Of a stretch of 64,000 nucleotides of DNA, positions 17,906 through 27,728 are shown in pieces. Position 1 is the stretch's first letter. Every line of letters starts with the position of its first letter. Origin of the DNA: Thermosynechococcus sp. (GTDB taxonomy: Bacteria; Cyanobacteriota; Cyanobacteriia; Thermosynechococcales; Thermosynechococcaceae). Below the pieces are notes generated by a model. That model was not told the origin of the DNA. It did not search any database and saw only the letters and a program-made list of their open reading frames with translations. The DNA lies in the NCBI RefSeq assembly GCF_025999095.1, contig NZ_AP024678.1, positions 2,015,527-2,079,526 of the forward strand, written 5' to 3'. Position numbers and translations under genes: made by a program.

Positions 17906-19075
17906 ATGCTGCGTCGTCGCATTTGGTTGTGGTTCATTCTCTTCTGTTGGAGCTTGTCTTGGACGATTTGGCCCGTACAAGCACAAAACCCAAGGTTCAT
18001 TCGTGGGGTTTGGCTGACCAAGAATGATTTCCCAATCCTGCGCGATCGCCCGCGGTTGGTGGCAGCCCTCAATGATCTACAGCGACTGAACTTCAATACC
18101 CTTTACCCCGTTGTCTGGAACTCCGGCTATGTCAGTTTCCCCAGTGCCACTGCCAGGAATCTAGGAATCCAGCCCTTTGTTCTCCGTGGGATTCAGGGAT
18201 ATGACATTCTTGCCGAACTCACCCAGCAGGCACACTGCCGCAATCTGTTGGTCATTCCCTGGTTTGAATTTGGCTTTATGGTGCCAGAAACCTCAGAACT
18301 CGCCCTTGCTCATCCAGACTGGCTCACCCAGGCTATCAACGGTCAGACCACTCGCTTAACGGCGGCCGGGGAAGTGGCCTGGATGAATCCCTTTCATCCA
18401 CAAGTACAAGAATTTCTCACCAATATTGTCCTTGAGGTACTGCGGCAATACCCGGTGGATGGTGTGCAGTTTGATGATCACCTCAGCCTGCCCGTGGAAT
18501 TTGGCTACGACGACTACACCCGTGCCCTCTATCAGCAGGAAACCCAAAAGCCCGTTCCCGACAATCCCCGTGATCCGGACTGGATGCGCTGGCGTGCTGA
18601 CAAACTCACTGGCTTTGTGCAAACGTTGCGGCAGCGAGTAAAGCAGGAATTTCCCAATGCCATTTTTTCCCTCTCGCCGACCACATTGCCAACCGCCTAC
18701 CAAACCTTTCTCCAGGATTGGCCCCAGTGGGTTGCCCTTGGACTCCTCGATGAAGTGATTGTGCAAGTGTATCGCTACAATCTCTCCAGCTTTGTGCAGC
18801 AGGTGACTCAGCCGGAGATACTCCAGGCCCAAGCTAAAGTTCCGACTGCCGTTGGTGTGCTCACGGGGCTCCGTACTAACCCTGTGCCCATTGAACTAGT
18901 GGATGCCAAGGTACAGGCTGCCCTGCGAGCCGGGTTAGGAGTGTCCTTTTTCTCCTTTGAAACCCTGTGGGAACGGGGACCGGATCCCCGCGATCGCCGC
19001 CAAAGTCGCATCCTCTTTCATTTTCGCCAGCCCCTGCCACGGCGACTCTTTAGCCAAACTTGTCCAAGAACCTAG
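17906..19075 (+). CDS. Exported glycosyl-hydrolase-like protein (GHL10/DUF187 type)
   Basis: 389-residue protein with an N-terminal signal/anchor (about residues 6-26, ending WPVQAQ) and a TIM-barrel of the GHL10 family: [12 protein letters not shown] at the barrel entry, [30 protein letters not shown], and [14 protein letters not shown], whose acidic residues are candidates for catalysis. This family is associated with bacterial cell-surface polysaccharide or peptidoglycan turnover, but substrates are largely unknown. It starts three bases after the ABC ATPase stop and ends with a four-base overlap with the convergent ilvB stop. Confidence 0.88.
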   Translation: MLRRRIWLWFILFCWSLSWTIWPVQAQNPRFIRGVWLTKNDFPILRDRPRLVAALNDLQRLNFNTLYPVVWNSGYVSFPSATARNLGIQPFVLRGIQGYDILAELTQQAHCRNLLVIPWFEFGFMVPETSELALAHPDWLTQAINGQTTRLTAAGEVAWMNPFHPQVQEFLTNIVLEVLRQYPVDGVQFDDHLSLPVEFGYDDYTRALYQQETQKPVPDNPRDPDWMRWRADKLTGFVQTLRQRVKQEFPNAIFSLSPTTLPTAYQTFLQDWPQWVALGLLDEVIVQVYRYNLSSFVQQVTQPEILQAQAKVPTAVGVLTGLRTNPVPIELVDAKVQAALRAGLGVSFFSFETLWERGPDPRDRRQSRILFHFRQPLPRRLFSQTCPRT

Positions 19076-20880
19076 AGCTTGCTGCCACACTCTGGACAAA
19101 AGCGATGGGTTGAAATGGTTTTGGCGCCACAATTGGCACAGTAGACCAGTTCAGCGGCCTTTTCCAGAACCTTGCGCTCCGGTAGGCCCAGCATTTGAGA
19201 GTTCGGCTTGCCGGGGGCAACCATTGGGTAGCAGTTTTCATCGCGGGTGACATGGGCATCCAGCAGCACTGGCCCATCGTAGGCCAAAACCTCTTGGACA
19301 ATGGCATCCAAATCCTGGCGATCGCTCAGCCGTAACCCCTTAACCCCATAGGCCTCGGCCAATTTCACAAAATCGGGCATTCCCTTGGCCATATTGGAAT
19401 GGGAATAACGCTCCTCGTAAAAGGCCTGCTGCCATTGCCGCACCATTCCTTGCCAAAAATTGTTAATAATGACAGTCTTGACAGCAATACCGTACTGAGC
19501 CAGGGTGGCCAGCTCTTGGGAATTCATCTGGAAACTGGCATCGCCACTAATACAAATCACCTGTTGATCGGGCAAGGCCACTTTGACTCCCATAGCCGCA
19601 GGCATACCAAAGCCCATTGTGCCCAAGCCAGCACTGGAGATCCAACGCCGAGGGCCATTTTTTAGGAATTGCGCTGCCCACATCTGGTGCTGACCCACAT
19701 CGGTGGTGTAATAGGCATCGGGGGCGTGACGGCCAAAAGCCACAATTACCTCCTGCGGTGAGAGTTCACCACTGGGTTGGGGAACAATGAGCGGATAATC
19801 CTGTTTCCAGATATTGATACGCTCTAACCAAGCTTGGGTCTGAGCTTCAACGGCTTGACCACTGTCTTCAATGTGCTTGAGGAGCTGCTGCAGAACAGGT
19901 TTGACGCTGCCCACAATCGGCACATCGGGCACACGGTTTTTGCCCACCTCAGCCGGATCAATGTCAATGTGAATAACTTTAGCGCGGGAGGCAAATTCAT
20001 CCAGCTTACCGGTCACGCGATCGTCAAAGCGTGCCCCCACCGCAATCAGCAGATCACATTCACTGACGGCAAAGTTGGCATAGGCGGTGCCATGCATCCC
20101 CAACATCCCCACAGAGAGGGGATGGGACTCAGGAAAGGCCCCTTTCCCCATGAGGGTTGTGGTCACCGGAATCTGAAAGAGCTCGGCTAACTTGAGTACC
20201 TCCTCGTGGGCCCCCGCTGTAATTGCGCCGCCCCCCACATAAAGCAAGGGTCGCTTGGCCTCCCGCAGGAGTTGAACCGCTTGGGCAATTTGACGGGCAT
20301 TGCCGCGAATCGTGGGGCGATAGCCGCGCAGCTTGACCTGCCCTGGCTCGACGGGCTGATACTCACAGACCTCTAACCCCACATCCTTGGGAATATCCAC
20401 AAGCACAGGCCCGGGCCGACCGGTGGTGGCAATGTAAATGGCCTCAGCAATGATCCGTGCCATGTCCTTGGCTGCACGCACCACGTAGGAGTGCTTAACA
20501 ATGGGCAGGGTAATGCCAAAAATATCTGTTTCCTGAAAAGCATCCGTGCCAATGGCAGAGCGAGGCACCTGACCTGTGATCACCAGTAGCGGAATTGAAT
20601 CCATGTGGGCTGTGGCAATGCCTGTCACTAAGTTCGTCGCCCCTGGCCCTGAAGTCCCAAAACACACCCCCACTTGACCTGTGGCACGTGCATAGCCGTC
20701 AGCGGCATGGGCTGCCCCCTGTTCGTGGCGCACCAGAATGTGCTGAATGATTCCCTTGGACTCAGCACGGTAGAGTTCATCATAGATGGGTAAAATGGCT
20801 CCACCAGGATATCCAAAAATATGCTTAACGCCGTGACGGCATAGGCTATCAATCAGAATGTATGCTCCGGTTGCTTGCAC
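19072..20880 (-). CDS. ilvB: Acetolactate synthase large subunit with C-terminal zinc ribbon
   Basis: ThDP-dependent acetohydroxyacid synthase of branched-chain amino acid synthesis, condensing two pyruvates or pyruvate plus 2-oxobutyrate. The 602-residue protein starts at GTG 20880 ([13 protein letters not shown]). The ThDP glutamate lies in [18 protein letters not shown], the FAD region around [17 protein letters not shown], and the [19 protein letters not shown] motif binds ThDP-Mg. After the normal end comes an extension with two CxxC pairs, C581/C584 and C595/C598, a zinc-ribbon fold. No small subunit ilvN is adjacent. The 186-base upstream gap holds a 64-codon frame overlapping the start that I do not call. 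Confidence 0.95.
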   Translation of the reverse strand: MQATGAYILIDSLCRHGVKHIFGYPGGAILPIYDELYRAESKGIIQHILVRHEQGAAHAADGYARATGQVGVCFGTSGPGATNLVTGIATAHMDSIPLLVITGQVPRSAIGTDAFQETDIFGITLPIVKHSYVVRAAKDMARIIAEAIYIATTGRPGPVLVDIPKDVGLEVCEYQPVEPGQVKLRGYRPTIRGNARQIAQAVQLLREAKRPLLYVGGGAITAGAHEEVLKLAELFQIPVTTTLMGKGAFPESHPLSVGMLGMHGTAYANFAVSECDLLIAVGARFDDRVTGKLDEFASRAKVIHIDIDPAEVGKNRVPDVPIVGSVKPVLQQLLKHIEDSGQAVEAQTQAWLERINIWKQDYPLIVPQPSGELSPQEVIVAFGRHAPDAYYTTDVGQHQMWAAQFLKNGPRRWISSAGLGTMGFGMPAAMGVKVALPDQQVICISGDASFQMNSQELATLAQYGIAVKTVIINNFWQGMVRQWQQAFYEERYSHSNMAKGMPDFVKLAEAYGVKGLRLSDRQDLDAIVQEVLAYDGPVLLDAHVTRDENCYPMVAPGKPNSQMLGLPERKVLEKAAELVYCANCGAKTISTHRFCPECGSKL

Positions 20881-21066
20881 AGGCCGACCTCGTCAGACAG
20901 GGGTAGTAGATATTGCTAAATTCTAATTTTTCAATGAGGGCCTCGGCAAGGGCGCAAAGGTTTGAAGGCATTGAATTTTTGGCTTTATACTCCTCAATGC
21001 TTAACATATCTTTGCAATGAGTCCCTGCCTCTGTTGGCGGCAAGAACAGCGTTTATTTAAGTTCAT

Positions 21067-21552
21067 TTAGTTAGGTAAAATGCGCATTAACGTTTGGCCA
21101 TACTCAATTGGTTCAGCATTTTGCACCAGAATTTCCACGACTTGGCCGTTGACTTCGGCTTCAATTTCGTTCATCAGCTTCATGGCTTCAATGATGCAAA
21201 CCACTTGGCCTTTTTTGACTGTGTCACCCACTTCAACAAAGGGGGGTTCATCGGGGGCAGGGGCACGATAAAAGGTTCCTACCATTGGCGCCACAATATC
21301 TATGGTTTTGCGATTGGCAGGGGGTGGCGTTGGTTCCGGATCAGGGGTAACGGCTGGCGGGGGCGCCGGGGTGGGTGTGAGGGTTGATGCCGGAGCTGGA
21401 GCCACAACCACGGGGGTGCTGCCACTGATGTGCTCACGCTTGCGGAGTTGAAGTTCTAGTTCGCCACTCTTGAGGTTGAGTTCGGTGACGCTGGTTTGGT
21501 CAAACATTAGTAGCAGTTCGCGTACTTGATTGAGGTCAAGCTCCACATCCAT
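21067..21552 (-). CDS. accB: Biotin carboxyl carrier protein of acetyl-CoA carboxylase
   Basis: 161-residue BCCP. The N-terminal helical region (about 1-40) interacts with the carboxylase subunit in the family. A Pro/Ala/Thr-rich linker (about 48-82) leads to the biotinyl domain with the biotinylation motif EAMKLMNEIEAEVNG, in which the lysine carries biotin. It starts five bases after the efp stop on the same strand; efp-accB is a conserved cyanobacterial pair. With accA at 5.4 kb it accounts for two of the four acetyl-CoA carboxylase subunits. Confidence 0.97.
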   Translation of the reverse strand: MDVELDLNQVRELLLMFDQTSVTELNLKSGELELQLRKREHISGSTPVVVAPAPASTLTPTPAPPPAVTPDPEPTPPPANRKTIDIVAPMVGTFYRAPAPDEPPFVEVGDTVKKGQVVCIIEAMKLMNEIEAEVNGQVVEILVQNAEPIEYGQTLMRILPN

Positions 21553-21557
21553 TACTC

Positions 21558-22115
21558 CTATTCGCGGCCAAGATACGTATCTGAGCGAGTATCAATGCGA
21601 ATCCGCTCGCCGACAGAGATAAATAACGGTACCATGACTTGGGCACCCGTTTCGACAATGGCGGGTTTCGACCCACCGGTGGCGGTATCTCCTTTAACCC
21701 CCGGATCGGTTTGTACGACTTCTAAAACAACGGAGTTGGGTAGCTCCACCTCAAGGACTTGCTCACCCCACTTGACAATATTGACCTCCATGCCTTCCTT
21801 GAGATACTTGGCGCGATCGCCCACTTGTGCAGGGGTGAGGCGAGTTTCCTCATAGCTTTCCATGTCCATAAAGACATACTCTTCGCCATCTTTGTAAGTA
21901 TGCTGCATGGTGCGTTTTTCAAGGGTGGCTTGGGGAACAGTCTCGCCGGCGCGGAAGGTGCGCTCAATCACGTTGCCCGTTTGCACATTCTTTAACTTTG
22001 TCCGCACAAAGGCAGAACCCTTACCGGGTTTGACGTGCAAAAATTCGACGACTCGCCAGACGGCACCATCCAGCTCAATACTTACACCGGGGCGAAAATC
22101 ATTACTGGAAATCAT
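21558..22115 (-). CDS. efp: Translation elongation factor P
   Basis: 185-residue EF-P that relieves ribosome stalling at polyproline. The KOW-like N-domain has [24 protein letters not shown] and the loop [12 protein letters not shown], whose KPGKG tip lysine is the position modified in some bacteria. The OB domains end with the family signature [29 protein letters not shown]. Full length. It is first in an operon with accB, five bases downstream. The divergent NifU-type gene starts about 150-180 bases away. Confidence 0.98.
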   Translation of the reverse strand: MISSNDFRPGVSIELDGAVWRVVEFLHVKPGKGSAFVRTKLKNVQTGNVIERTFRAGETVPQATLEKRTMQHTYKDGEEYVFMDMESYEETRLTPAQVGDRAKYLKEGMEVNIVKWGEQVLEVELPNSVVLEVVQTDPGVKGDTATGGSKPAIVETGAQVMVPLFISVGERIRIDTRSDTYLGRE

Positions 22116-22295
22116 GTCCTACCGTGCAGTTCACCAAGCTACTATTGTATCCTTGAGCGCTGCTGTTCCTAACACTGTTGAGCAGATTTCCCTAGAGCGG
22201 GATCCATTGGCACCCCTGGGAATTCCCAAAGGGCGATCGCTCCTGTAAATGCTACACTGAAAATGAATGTGACTGATATGCCAAAGACGATAACA

Positions 22296-22538
22296 ATGGC
22301 TGCAACCCTTGAATTGAGTCAAGAAAACGTCGAAAAAGTCCTCGATGAACTCCGTCCCTATTTGATGGCCGATGGCGGCAATGTCGAGCTCGTGGAAATT
22401 GAAGGTCCGGTGGTGCGGCTGCGGTTACAGGGTGCCTGTGGTTCCTGCCCCAGCTCAACCATGACGCTGCGCATGGGCATTGAGCGCAAGTTGAAGGAAT
22501 CCATTCCAGAGATTGCTGAAGTCCAGCAGGTTCCCTAA
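22296..22538 (+). CDS. nfu: NifU C-terminal-domain (Nfu-type) Fe-S cluster scaffold
   Basis: About 80-residue protein consisting of a NifU C-terminal domain only: [31 protein letters not shown] and the cluster-binding CGSCPSS motif, followed by [14 protein letters not shown]. Such proteins bind and deliver 4Fe-4S clusters and in cyanobacteria the family is linked to photosystem I assembly. ATG 22296 gives the usual compact length; in-frame ATGs at 22263 and 22278 would add 11 or 6 residues and cannot be excluded because no clear ribosome site is visible. It is followed 28 bases later by crr6. Confidence 0.93.
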   Translation: MAATLELSQENVEKVLDELRPYLMADGGNVELVEIEGPVVRLRLQGACGSCPSSTMTLRMGIERKLKESIPEIAEVQQVP

Positions 22539-22566
22539 GGTACTGGCTCCTGGGGAGAGATAGAGA

Positions 22567-23046
22567 GTGGCGATCGCGATCGAGTTAACCCCAGATCAGA
22601 TTGATCGTCTGGACTTATCTCCCCTCCAACAAGTACTTGACCCCCTGATTGCAGAGCGGCAGCTTCTGGATCATCACCAAGCACTGCGTTTTACGATTGA
22701 TTATCCGCGGCCAGTGGATGAGCCTGATCTGGAACTTTCGGAAGTGGCACCGGTACGCCTTTGGTTCATTCGTGCCGATGTAGCCTACCCGTGGCTACCC
22801 TACTTACTGGATTGGTCAGCCGGCGAGCTGGTGCGTTATGGGGCGATGCTGGTGCCCCACGAATTTCATCCGCAGCAGGGGATTATCTTCAACCCGCAAG
22901 CCCTTGATATTTTTGTGATGACCAAGGTATTTACCCTTTGGCAATGGCTGCAGGGGCAGGGCTATCCTGCCATTGAAAAAATTAAAGGCATGGCGGCGAT
23001 GTTTGGCTATGAGCTGGATAGCGAGCTCTTTACGCTCCTCCAATAA
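22567..23046 (+). CDS. crr6: CRR6 family NdhI maturation factor
   Basis: 159-residue protein matching the cyanobacterial/plant CRR6 family (DUF1817), whose plant member is needed to assemble the NdhI subunit of the photosynthetic NDH-1 complex. Characteristic stretches are VRLWFIRADVAYPWLPYLLDWSAGELVRYGAMLVPHEF and the C-terminal KIKGMAAMFGYELD. Start is GTG 22567. The next gene begins immediately after its stop. Its location next to an Fe-S scaffold gene fits with NdhI being an 8Fe ferredoxin-like subunit, though this link is inference. ndhH is at 26.5 kb. Confidence 0.88.
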   Translation: MAIAIELTPDQIDRLDLSPLQQVLDPLIAERQLLDHHQALRFTIDYPRPVDEPDLELSEVAPVRLWFIRADVAYPWLPYLLDWSAGELVRYGAMLVPHEFHPQQGIIFNPQALDIFVMTKVFTLWQWLQGQGYPAIEKIKGMAAMFGYELDSELFTLLQ

Positions 23047-24306
23047 GTGATGGGGAAAGCGGTCACAGCCCTAGGCATTGATTTTGGGACCTCGGGGGCG
23101 CGGGCGATCGCCATCGATCCTGAGGGCAATGTTCTAGCTACTGCCCGTCGGCCGCTACACCAGCCCGATCAACCCCCAGAATGGGCAGCAACATTGTGGG
23201 CGTTGATTTTAGATATTCCAAGCGCTATCCGTCAGCAAATTCGGCGGATTGCAATTGATGGGACCTCGAGCACCGTTTTCCTCTGTGATGCCCAGGGGCA
23301 GCCCTCCTCACCCGTCCTTTTGTACAACGACGATCGCGCCCAAGATCATCTTCAAAGGTTGCGGCAGATTTTAGCCACAGATCACCTTGTCCTTAGTGCC
23401 ACCAGTAGTCTGGTCAAGCTGTTGTGGCTCCAGACCCACTATGCCACTGCCAATGCCTTTTTCCTACACCAAGCGGACTGGCTAGCCTTCTTACTTCACG
23501 GTCAACTGGGGATTTCCGACTGGCACAATGCCCTGAAGTTGGGCTATGACCCAGCAAAGGAAGCCTACCCCGACTGGTTCAGCCACCCCATACTTGCCCC
23601 CTTGCAGCCGCTGCTGCCTAAGGTGGTTGCCCCGGGAACCGTTCTGGGCAGGGTCACAGCCACTGATTTAGGCTTGTCTCCAGAGTGTCAGGTGTGTGCG
23701 GGTACTACCGATAGCATTGCCGCCTTCTTGGCTAGTGGTGCCTCTGAGGTGGGTGAAGCGGTGACCTCCTTGGGCTCAACCCTTGTGCTGAAGCTTTTGA
23801 GTGCCTCTAGGGTAGAGGATTTGACAGCAGGCATCTACAGTCATCGCTTGGGCGATCGCTGGCTAGTGGGGGGCGCCTCTAACTGCGGTGCGGCGATTTT
23901 AGCCCAGTTTTTTAGTCCAGAGGAACTCGAACGCCTCAGTCTCCAAATAGATGTCAGTCAACCCACGGGCTTGGACTACTATCCGCTGCTCAAGCCAGGT
24001 GAGCGCTTTCCTATCAATGATCCGCACCGGCAACCGCGCCTAGAACCACGACCCGCCGACCCTCGCCTCTTTTTGCAGGGACTGCTGGAAAGTCTCAGTC
24101 GCATTGAAGCCCAAGGTTACGCTCAATTGCAGCGTTTGGGTGCCTCACCCCTGAAACAGGTCTGGACAGCGGGAGGGGGTGCCCGTAATCCAGCATGGTT
24201 AGCGCTGCGCCAGCAATACCTAGGGGTTCCGGTGGCCATTTCACCCCACACTGAGGCCGCCTATGGAACAGCGCGTCTTGCTCAACTCGGGTACAACTGC
24301 TCCTGA
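23047..24306 (+). CDS. FGGY-family carbohydrate kinase
   Basis: 419-residue sugar kinase with the FGGY fold: ATP-phosphate loop LGIDFGTSGARAIAID at the N-terminus, IAIDGTSSTVFLCD, the catalytic region VCAGTTDSIAAFLASG, TSLGSTLVLKL, and VWTAGGGARNPAWLALRQ near the C-terminus. It resembles the cyanobacterial/plant kinases of this family that act on ribulose or xylulose, but the specificity cannot be fixed from sequence. The start is GTG 23047, or ATG 23050, immediately after the crr6 stop. Its 3' end overlaps the convergent GTPase by 25 bases. Confidence 0.88.
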   Translation: MMGKAVTALGIDFGTSGARAIAIDPEGNVLATARRPLHQPDQPPEWAATLWALILDIPSAIRQQIRRIAIDGTSSTVFLCDAQGQPSSPVLLYNDDRAQDHLQRLRQILATDHLVLSATSSLVKLLWLQTHYATANAFFLHQADWLAFLLHGQLGISDWHNALKLGYDPAKEAYPDWFSHPILAPLQPLLPKVVAPGTVLGRVTATDLGLSPECQVCAGTTDSIAAFLASGASEVGEAVTSLGSTLVLKLLSASRVEDLTAGIYSHRLGDRWLVGGASNCGAAILAQFFSPEELERLSLQIDVSQPTGLDYYPLLKPGERFPINDPHRQPRLEPRPADPRLFLQGLLESLSRIEAQGYAQLQRLGASPLKQVWTAGGGARNPAWLALRQQYLGVPVAISPHTEAAYGTARLAQLGYNCS

Positions 24307-25676
24307 ATTTCTAACTTCAGCCGATGGAGGATATGGCGCTGATCCAGTTGACTGAGGATTTGCTGAACAACCGTTTTTGGCCCTGCAGCCCCCCAGCCTG
24401 CGCCGTTGGCAAAGTAGGTTTTGGCCACTTGTCCCATCGTGTAGGAGGAAAAGCCAGCTATCCCCGCCTGGGTCATAGCCACCGATAGGTAAGGGCCAAG
24501 GGCAAGGCCACCGCTCATTGGCGTAGCCAATCCCAACAGTCCCTTGAGGGAACTCAGTCCCAAATGAACGGCAAATTCCCCTAAGCTAATGCTGCCCATG
24601 GCAAGGGCAATCGTTTGGAGCAGTTCCTTGGCCCCTGCTTCTGTGAGTTCAATGCCGTAGAGGCGCGAGAGCAGTTGAATCGTCGTCAAGTCAATGACCG
24701 CACTGCTGACCATATCGAGAACGGTGACCGGGTTGAGGGCGATCGCCAGCGCCTTAGCAACAGCCCCTTTCCAAATCAGTTGGTTGGCCTCCTGATCCCG
24801 CAGTTCCAGCTTGTAGCGGGCCAATTCTTCACTCACCCTATTGGCAAAGAGCATTGAATTGAGAGCAAGCAGGGCTTTCCCTTCCTGCTCTAGGACCTCC
24901 ACGATTTTCCGTTTGAGGGGTTCCACTTGGGGAGCACCGACAGTCATTTTCACCTGTACCCGTCCTTGGCTATCCCGCTGCACCTGGGGCACAAGGGGCG
25001 CGGCCGCCACCATCACAATTTCTTTGGGGGAGAGGAGTTCCTTGACACGCTCATCCCGAATTTTGGCATAGATGGCCTCGCGATCAGCCTCTGGATACTG
25101 ATCCACTTTGTTAAAGACCAGAATCATTGGCTTGCCTGCTTGCCGCAACTCACTGAGGGCTTGGTATTCAAGACGAGTCAAGTCTCCCGCAATGACAAAG
25201 AGAATCAAATCCGCTTGGGCAGCCACCTCCCGTGCCAGTTGCTCCCGGGCGGCACCATTGACTTCATCTAACCCCGGGGTATCAATGAGGCGAATGGGAT
25301 TACCCCGCTGGGCTTCAGAGATTTGCCAAAGGGCACTGGCTTCCCCTTGGGTGACGCCATGAATGGGGCCAGTGGCAAAGTAGGGTTCTCCGAGCAGCGC
25401 ATTGAGCAGGGAGGACTTTCCTCGCCCCACCATGCCAAAGACAGCAATTTGCACCACACCATGGTGGAGTTTGTCGAGCATGGCTTCGAGGTCGGCGATC
25501 GCCCGGACGAGGGAAGCTTTTCCAGTGCCAGTGGCTTTGCACTCACACAGTAATTTTTCAAGAGCACTCTTGGCCGCTTCATAGCTAAGGGCGCTTTGGT
25601 AGTCCTCAAGGTCATCAATGGTCCCTTGAAGTTCCTTCAGGAGAGAATGCGCGGGCGATCGCTCCACCACAGCCAA
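24282..25676 (-). CDS. Membrane-associated GTPase (Era/dynamin-like, DUF697-type C-terminus)
   Basis: 464-residue protein. The G domain (about residues 70-230) has G1 GMVGRGKSS, G3 DTPGLDE and G4 NKVD, and an extra helical N-terminus of about 70 residues. The C-terminal half carries a DUF697-like region with hydrophobic helices (LAIALNPVTVLDMVSSAVIDLTTIQLLSRLYG; GLALGPYLSVAMTQAGIAGF). This architecture is a recurring cyanobacterial GTPase family thought to act at membranes, with no settled function. Its stop lies inside the convergent kinase gene. tRNA-Arg is 48 bases upstream of its start on the same strand. Confidence 0.88.
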   Translation of the reverse strand: MAVVERSPAHSLLKELQGTIDDLEDYQSALSYEAAKSALEKLLCECKATGTGKASLVRAIADLEAMLDKLHHGVVQIAVFGMVGRGKSSLLNALLGEPYFATGPIHGVTQGEASALWQISEAQRGNPIRLIDTPGLDEVNGAAREQLAREVAAQADLILFVIAGDLTRLEYQALSELRQAGKPMILVFNKVDQYPEADREAIYAKIRDERVKELLSPKEIVMVAAAPLVPQVQRDSQGRVQVKMTVGAPQVEPLKRKIVEVLEQEGKALLALNSMLFANRVSEELARYKLELRDQEANQLIWKGAVAKALAIALNPVTVLDMVSSAVIDLTTIQLLSRLYGIELTEAGAKELLQTIALAMGSISLGEFAVHLGLSSLKGLLGLATPMSGGLALGPYLSVAMTQAGIAGFSSYTMGQVAKTYFANGAGWGAAGPKTVVQQILSQLDQRHILHRLKLEIQEQLYPS

Positions 25677-25724
25677 ACTGCCCTCACAGAGATTTAGCTT
25701 CCATTTTAATTTTAAGGAGAAGAA

Positions 25725-25798
25725 CGGGACTGGTGCGATTTGAACGCACGGCCTAGCGCTTAGGAGGCGCTCGCTCTATCCGACTGAGCTACAGCCCC
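25725..25798 (-). tRNA. trnR: tRNA-Arg (CCT)
   Basis: Minus-strand cloverleaf of 74 bases. The acceptor stem pairs GGGGCTG with CAGTCCC (one G-T pair) with discriminator G. The D arm is AGCTCAGTCGGATAGAGC. The anticodon stem AGCGC/GCGCT closes the loop CTCCTAA, giving anticodon CCT for AGG. The T arm contains CGTTCAAATCG. CCA is not encoded. Confidence 0.95.
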
Positions 25799-25835
25799 AA
25801 AGGGATACCTTCTATCCTAGCGAGTTTCGATGCCC

Positions 25836-26426
25836 CTAGGCGGCTGTCGCTACTGTTGCCCCCTGAGCTAAAGCGTCAATTTCCTGAAACAAGCGCTCTA
25901 GGGGCGCATTGGGTTCTAAAAACGAGAAGAGATGCTTGTAGCGCAGCTTGCCTGCCTGGTCAATGAGAAACTGGGCCGGCAGCGGTGCCCCCAAGGCTTG
26001 ACCCGTGCGGTACTTGCGAAAGACTTGACAACTGGGGTCATAGAGCAGGGGCATCTTTAGGGCCATATCCGCCTTGACCTTCTCGCTTTGCTGGGCATCG
26101 GTACTGGTGACCACAAGAACGGCCACCCCCTTGCCTTGAAATGTTTCATAGTTTTCATTCAAGGTCTTGAGATAGGGGTAGCACAGTGGGCAGTATTGGT
26201 GCTCTGTGAAGATACGGGTAAACACCAGCAGCAGCGGCTGCTCTTGCCACACCTTTGAAAGGCGAACGGGGGCACTTAGCCCTACAGCGGGTAGCTCCAC
26301 ATCTGGAACCACCGCCCCCCGCTGCAGTTGATTTTGGGGCGGTACTGGCCAGACATTTTGCCAAAACCGCTCATTAAAGAGGCCACTAAAGTTGGTGGAG
26401 GTGAGAAACGGTAATTGAACAGCCAT
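25836..26426 (-). CDS. Peroxiredoxin-like (AhpC/TSA superfamily) protein
   Basis: 196-residue thioredoxin-fold protein. The first 35 residues are poorly conserved; the redoxin domain spans about 40-175 with VVPDVELPAVG, LLLVFTRIFTEHQYCPLCYPYLKTL, containing a CxxC-like pair (YCPLCY) at the peroxidatic position, VLVVTSTD and PAQFLIDQAGKLRY. This resembles the cyanobacterial peroxiredoxin-like family that pairs sulfur chemistry with a thioredoxin fold, but the substrate is not known. It starts 29 bases downstream of the ndhH stop on the same strand, so the two are likely co-transcribed, which suggests protection of, or redox coupling to, NDH-1. Confidence 0.85.
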   Translation of the reverse strand: MAVQLPFLTSTNFSGLFNERFWQNVWPVPPQNQLQRGAVVPDVELPAVGLSAPVRLSKVWQEQPLLLVFTRIFTEHQYCPLCYPYLKTLNENYETFQGKGVAVLVVTSTDAQQSEKVKADMALKMPLLYDPSCQVFRKYRTGQALGAPLPAQFLIDQAGKLRYKHLFSFLEPNAPLERLFQEIDALAQGATVATAA

Positions 26427-26455
26427 AGCATCCTCGCTGGTGGCTCGACAAGCGT

Positions 26456-27640
26456 CTAGCGATCAACGGAGCCCATAATCACATCAATACTGCCAAGAAT
26501 AGCCACAATATCGGCCACTTTCATCCCCTTCAGCAACTGGGGCAGCACCTGCAGGTTATTGAAATCCGGTGGCCGAATCTTCCAGCGCCAAGGGAAAACG
26601 TTGTCATCTCCAATCAGGTAAATGCCCAGCTCCCCTTTGCCCGACTCAACCCGCACATAGTGCTCCCCCTTAGGGATTTTGAAGGTGGGAGACAGCTTCT
26701 TGCCAATGTACTGATAGTCAAAGCCGTGCCACTCCGATTTGGCCCCCTCAAGCATCCGCTTGGCTTCTAGGTTTTCGTAGGGGCCACCGGGCAGGCCATC
26801 CAAGGCTTGGCGAATGATCTTCACCGATTCGCGCATTTCCTGAATACGAACAATGTAGCGAGCAAGGCAATCGCCTTCGGTGGCCACGGGTACATCCCAG
26901 TCAAAATCGTCATAGCACTCGTAGTGATCCACTTTGCGCAGATCCCACTTCACCCCAGATGCACGCAACATCGGCCCCGATAGCCCCCAGTTAATGGCCT
27001 CCTCACGGCTAATTTTGCCCACCCCCTGTAGGCGACGCACAAAGATGGGGTTGTTGGTGATCAGGCGCTCGTACTCATCAACTTTGGGTAGGAAGTAGTC
27101 GCAAAAGTCACGGCATTTCGTTACCCAGCCATAGGTGAGGTCAGCGGCCACTCCCCCGATGCGGAAGTAGTTGTTGTTGATGAAGCGCATGCCTGTGGCG
27201 GCTTCAAAGAGATCGTAGATGTACTCCCGCTCGCGAAAGATATAGAAAAAGGGCGTCTGGGCACCGACGTCCGCCAAGAAGGGGCCTAACCACAGAAGGT
27301 GATTGGCAATGCGGTTCAACTCCAGCATGATCACGCGAATATAGCTGGCGCGTTTGGGGACAGGAATCCCCGCCAATTTTTCTGGCGCATTAACGGTGAC
27401 CGCTTCGTTAAACATTCCTGCGGCGTAGTCCCAACGACTGACGTAGGGAATGAACATGATGTTGGTGCGGTTTTCAGCAATTTTCTCCATACCGCGATGG
27501 AGGTAGCCAATCACTGGCTCGCAGTCAATGACATCTTCGCCATCAAGGGTCACCATTAATCGCAACACCCCGTGCATTGAGGGATGGTGCGGCCCCATGT
27601 TGATGACCATGGGTTCAGTGCGAGTCTCTATCGTGGGCAT
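26456..27640 (-). CDS. ndhH: NAD(P)H-quinone oxidoreductase subunit H
   Basis: 394-residue 49-kDa-type subunit of the photosynthetic NDH-1 complex, lining the quinone site in the peripheral arm of the thylakoid complex that serves respiration, cyclic electron flow and CO2 uptake. Family segments include [24 protein letters not shown] at the N-terminus, [27 protein letters not shown], and the C-terminus [14 protein letters not shown]. Full length. The start at 27640 is supported by the N-terminal match. It is followed on the same strand by the peroxiredoxin-like gene. Confidence 0.98.
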   Translation of the reverse strand: MPTIETRTEPMVINMGPHHPSMHGVLRLMVTLDGEDVIDCEPVIGYLHRGMEKIAENRTNIMFIPYVSRWDYAAGMFNEAVTVNAPEKLAGIPVPKRASYIRVIMLELNRIANHLLWLGPFLADVGAQTPFFYIFREREYIYDLFEAATGMRFINNNYFRIGGVAADLTYGWVTKCRDFCDYFLPKVDEYERLITNNPIFVRRLQGVGKISREEAINWGLSGPMLRASGVKWDLRKVDHYECYDDFDWDVPVATEGDCLARYIVRIQEMRESVKIIRQALDGLPGGPYENLEAKRMLEGAKSEWHGFDYQYIGKKLSPTFKIPKGEHYVRVESGKGELGIYLIGDDNVFPWRWKIRPPDFNNLQVLPQLLKGMKVADIVAILGSIDVIMGSVDR

Positions 27641-27728
27641 AGATGGCAGTTCCGCTAGAGGGTTGGAGGCTTACTGTTGATATGCTACACAGGTTTTTAC
27701 CGCTTGCCAATTCAAATTTGCTTATGGC

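Noticed and set aside
20849-21043. 64-codon frame overlapping the ilvB start as a leader peptide gene
   Set aside because: No run of branched-chain amino acid codons, no attenuator hairpin, and it overlaps the ilvB start in another frame.
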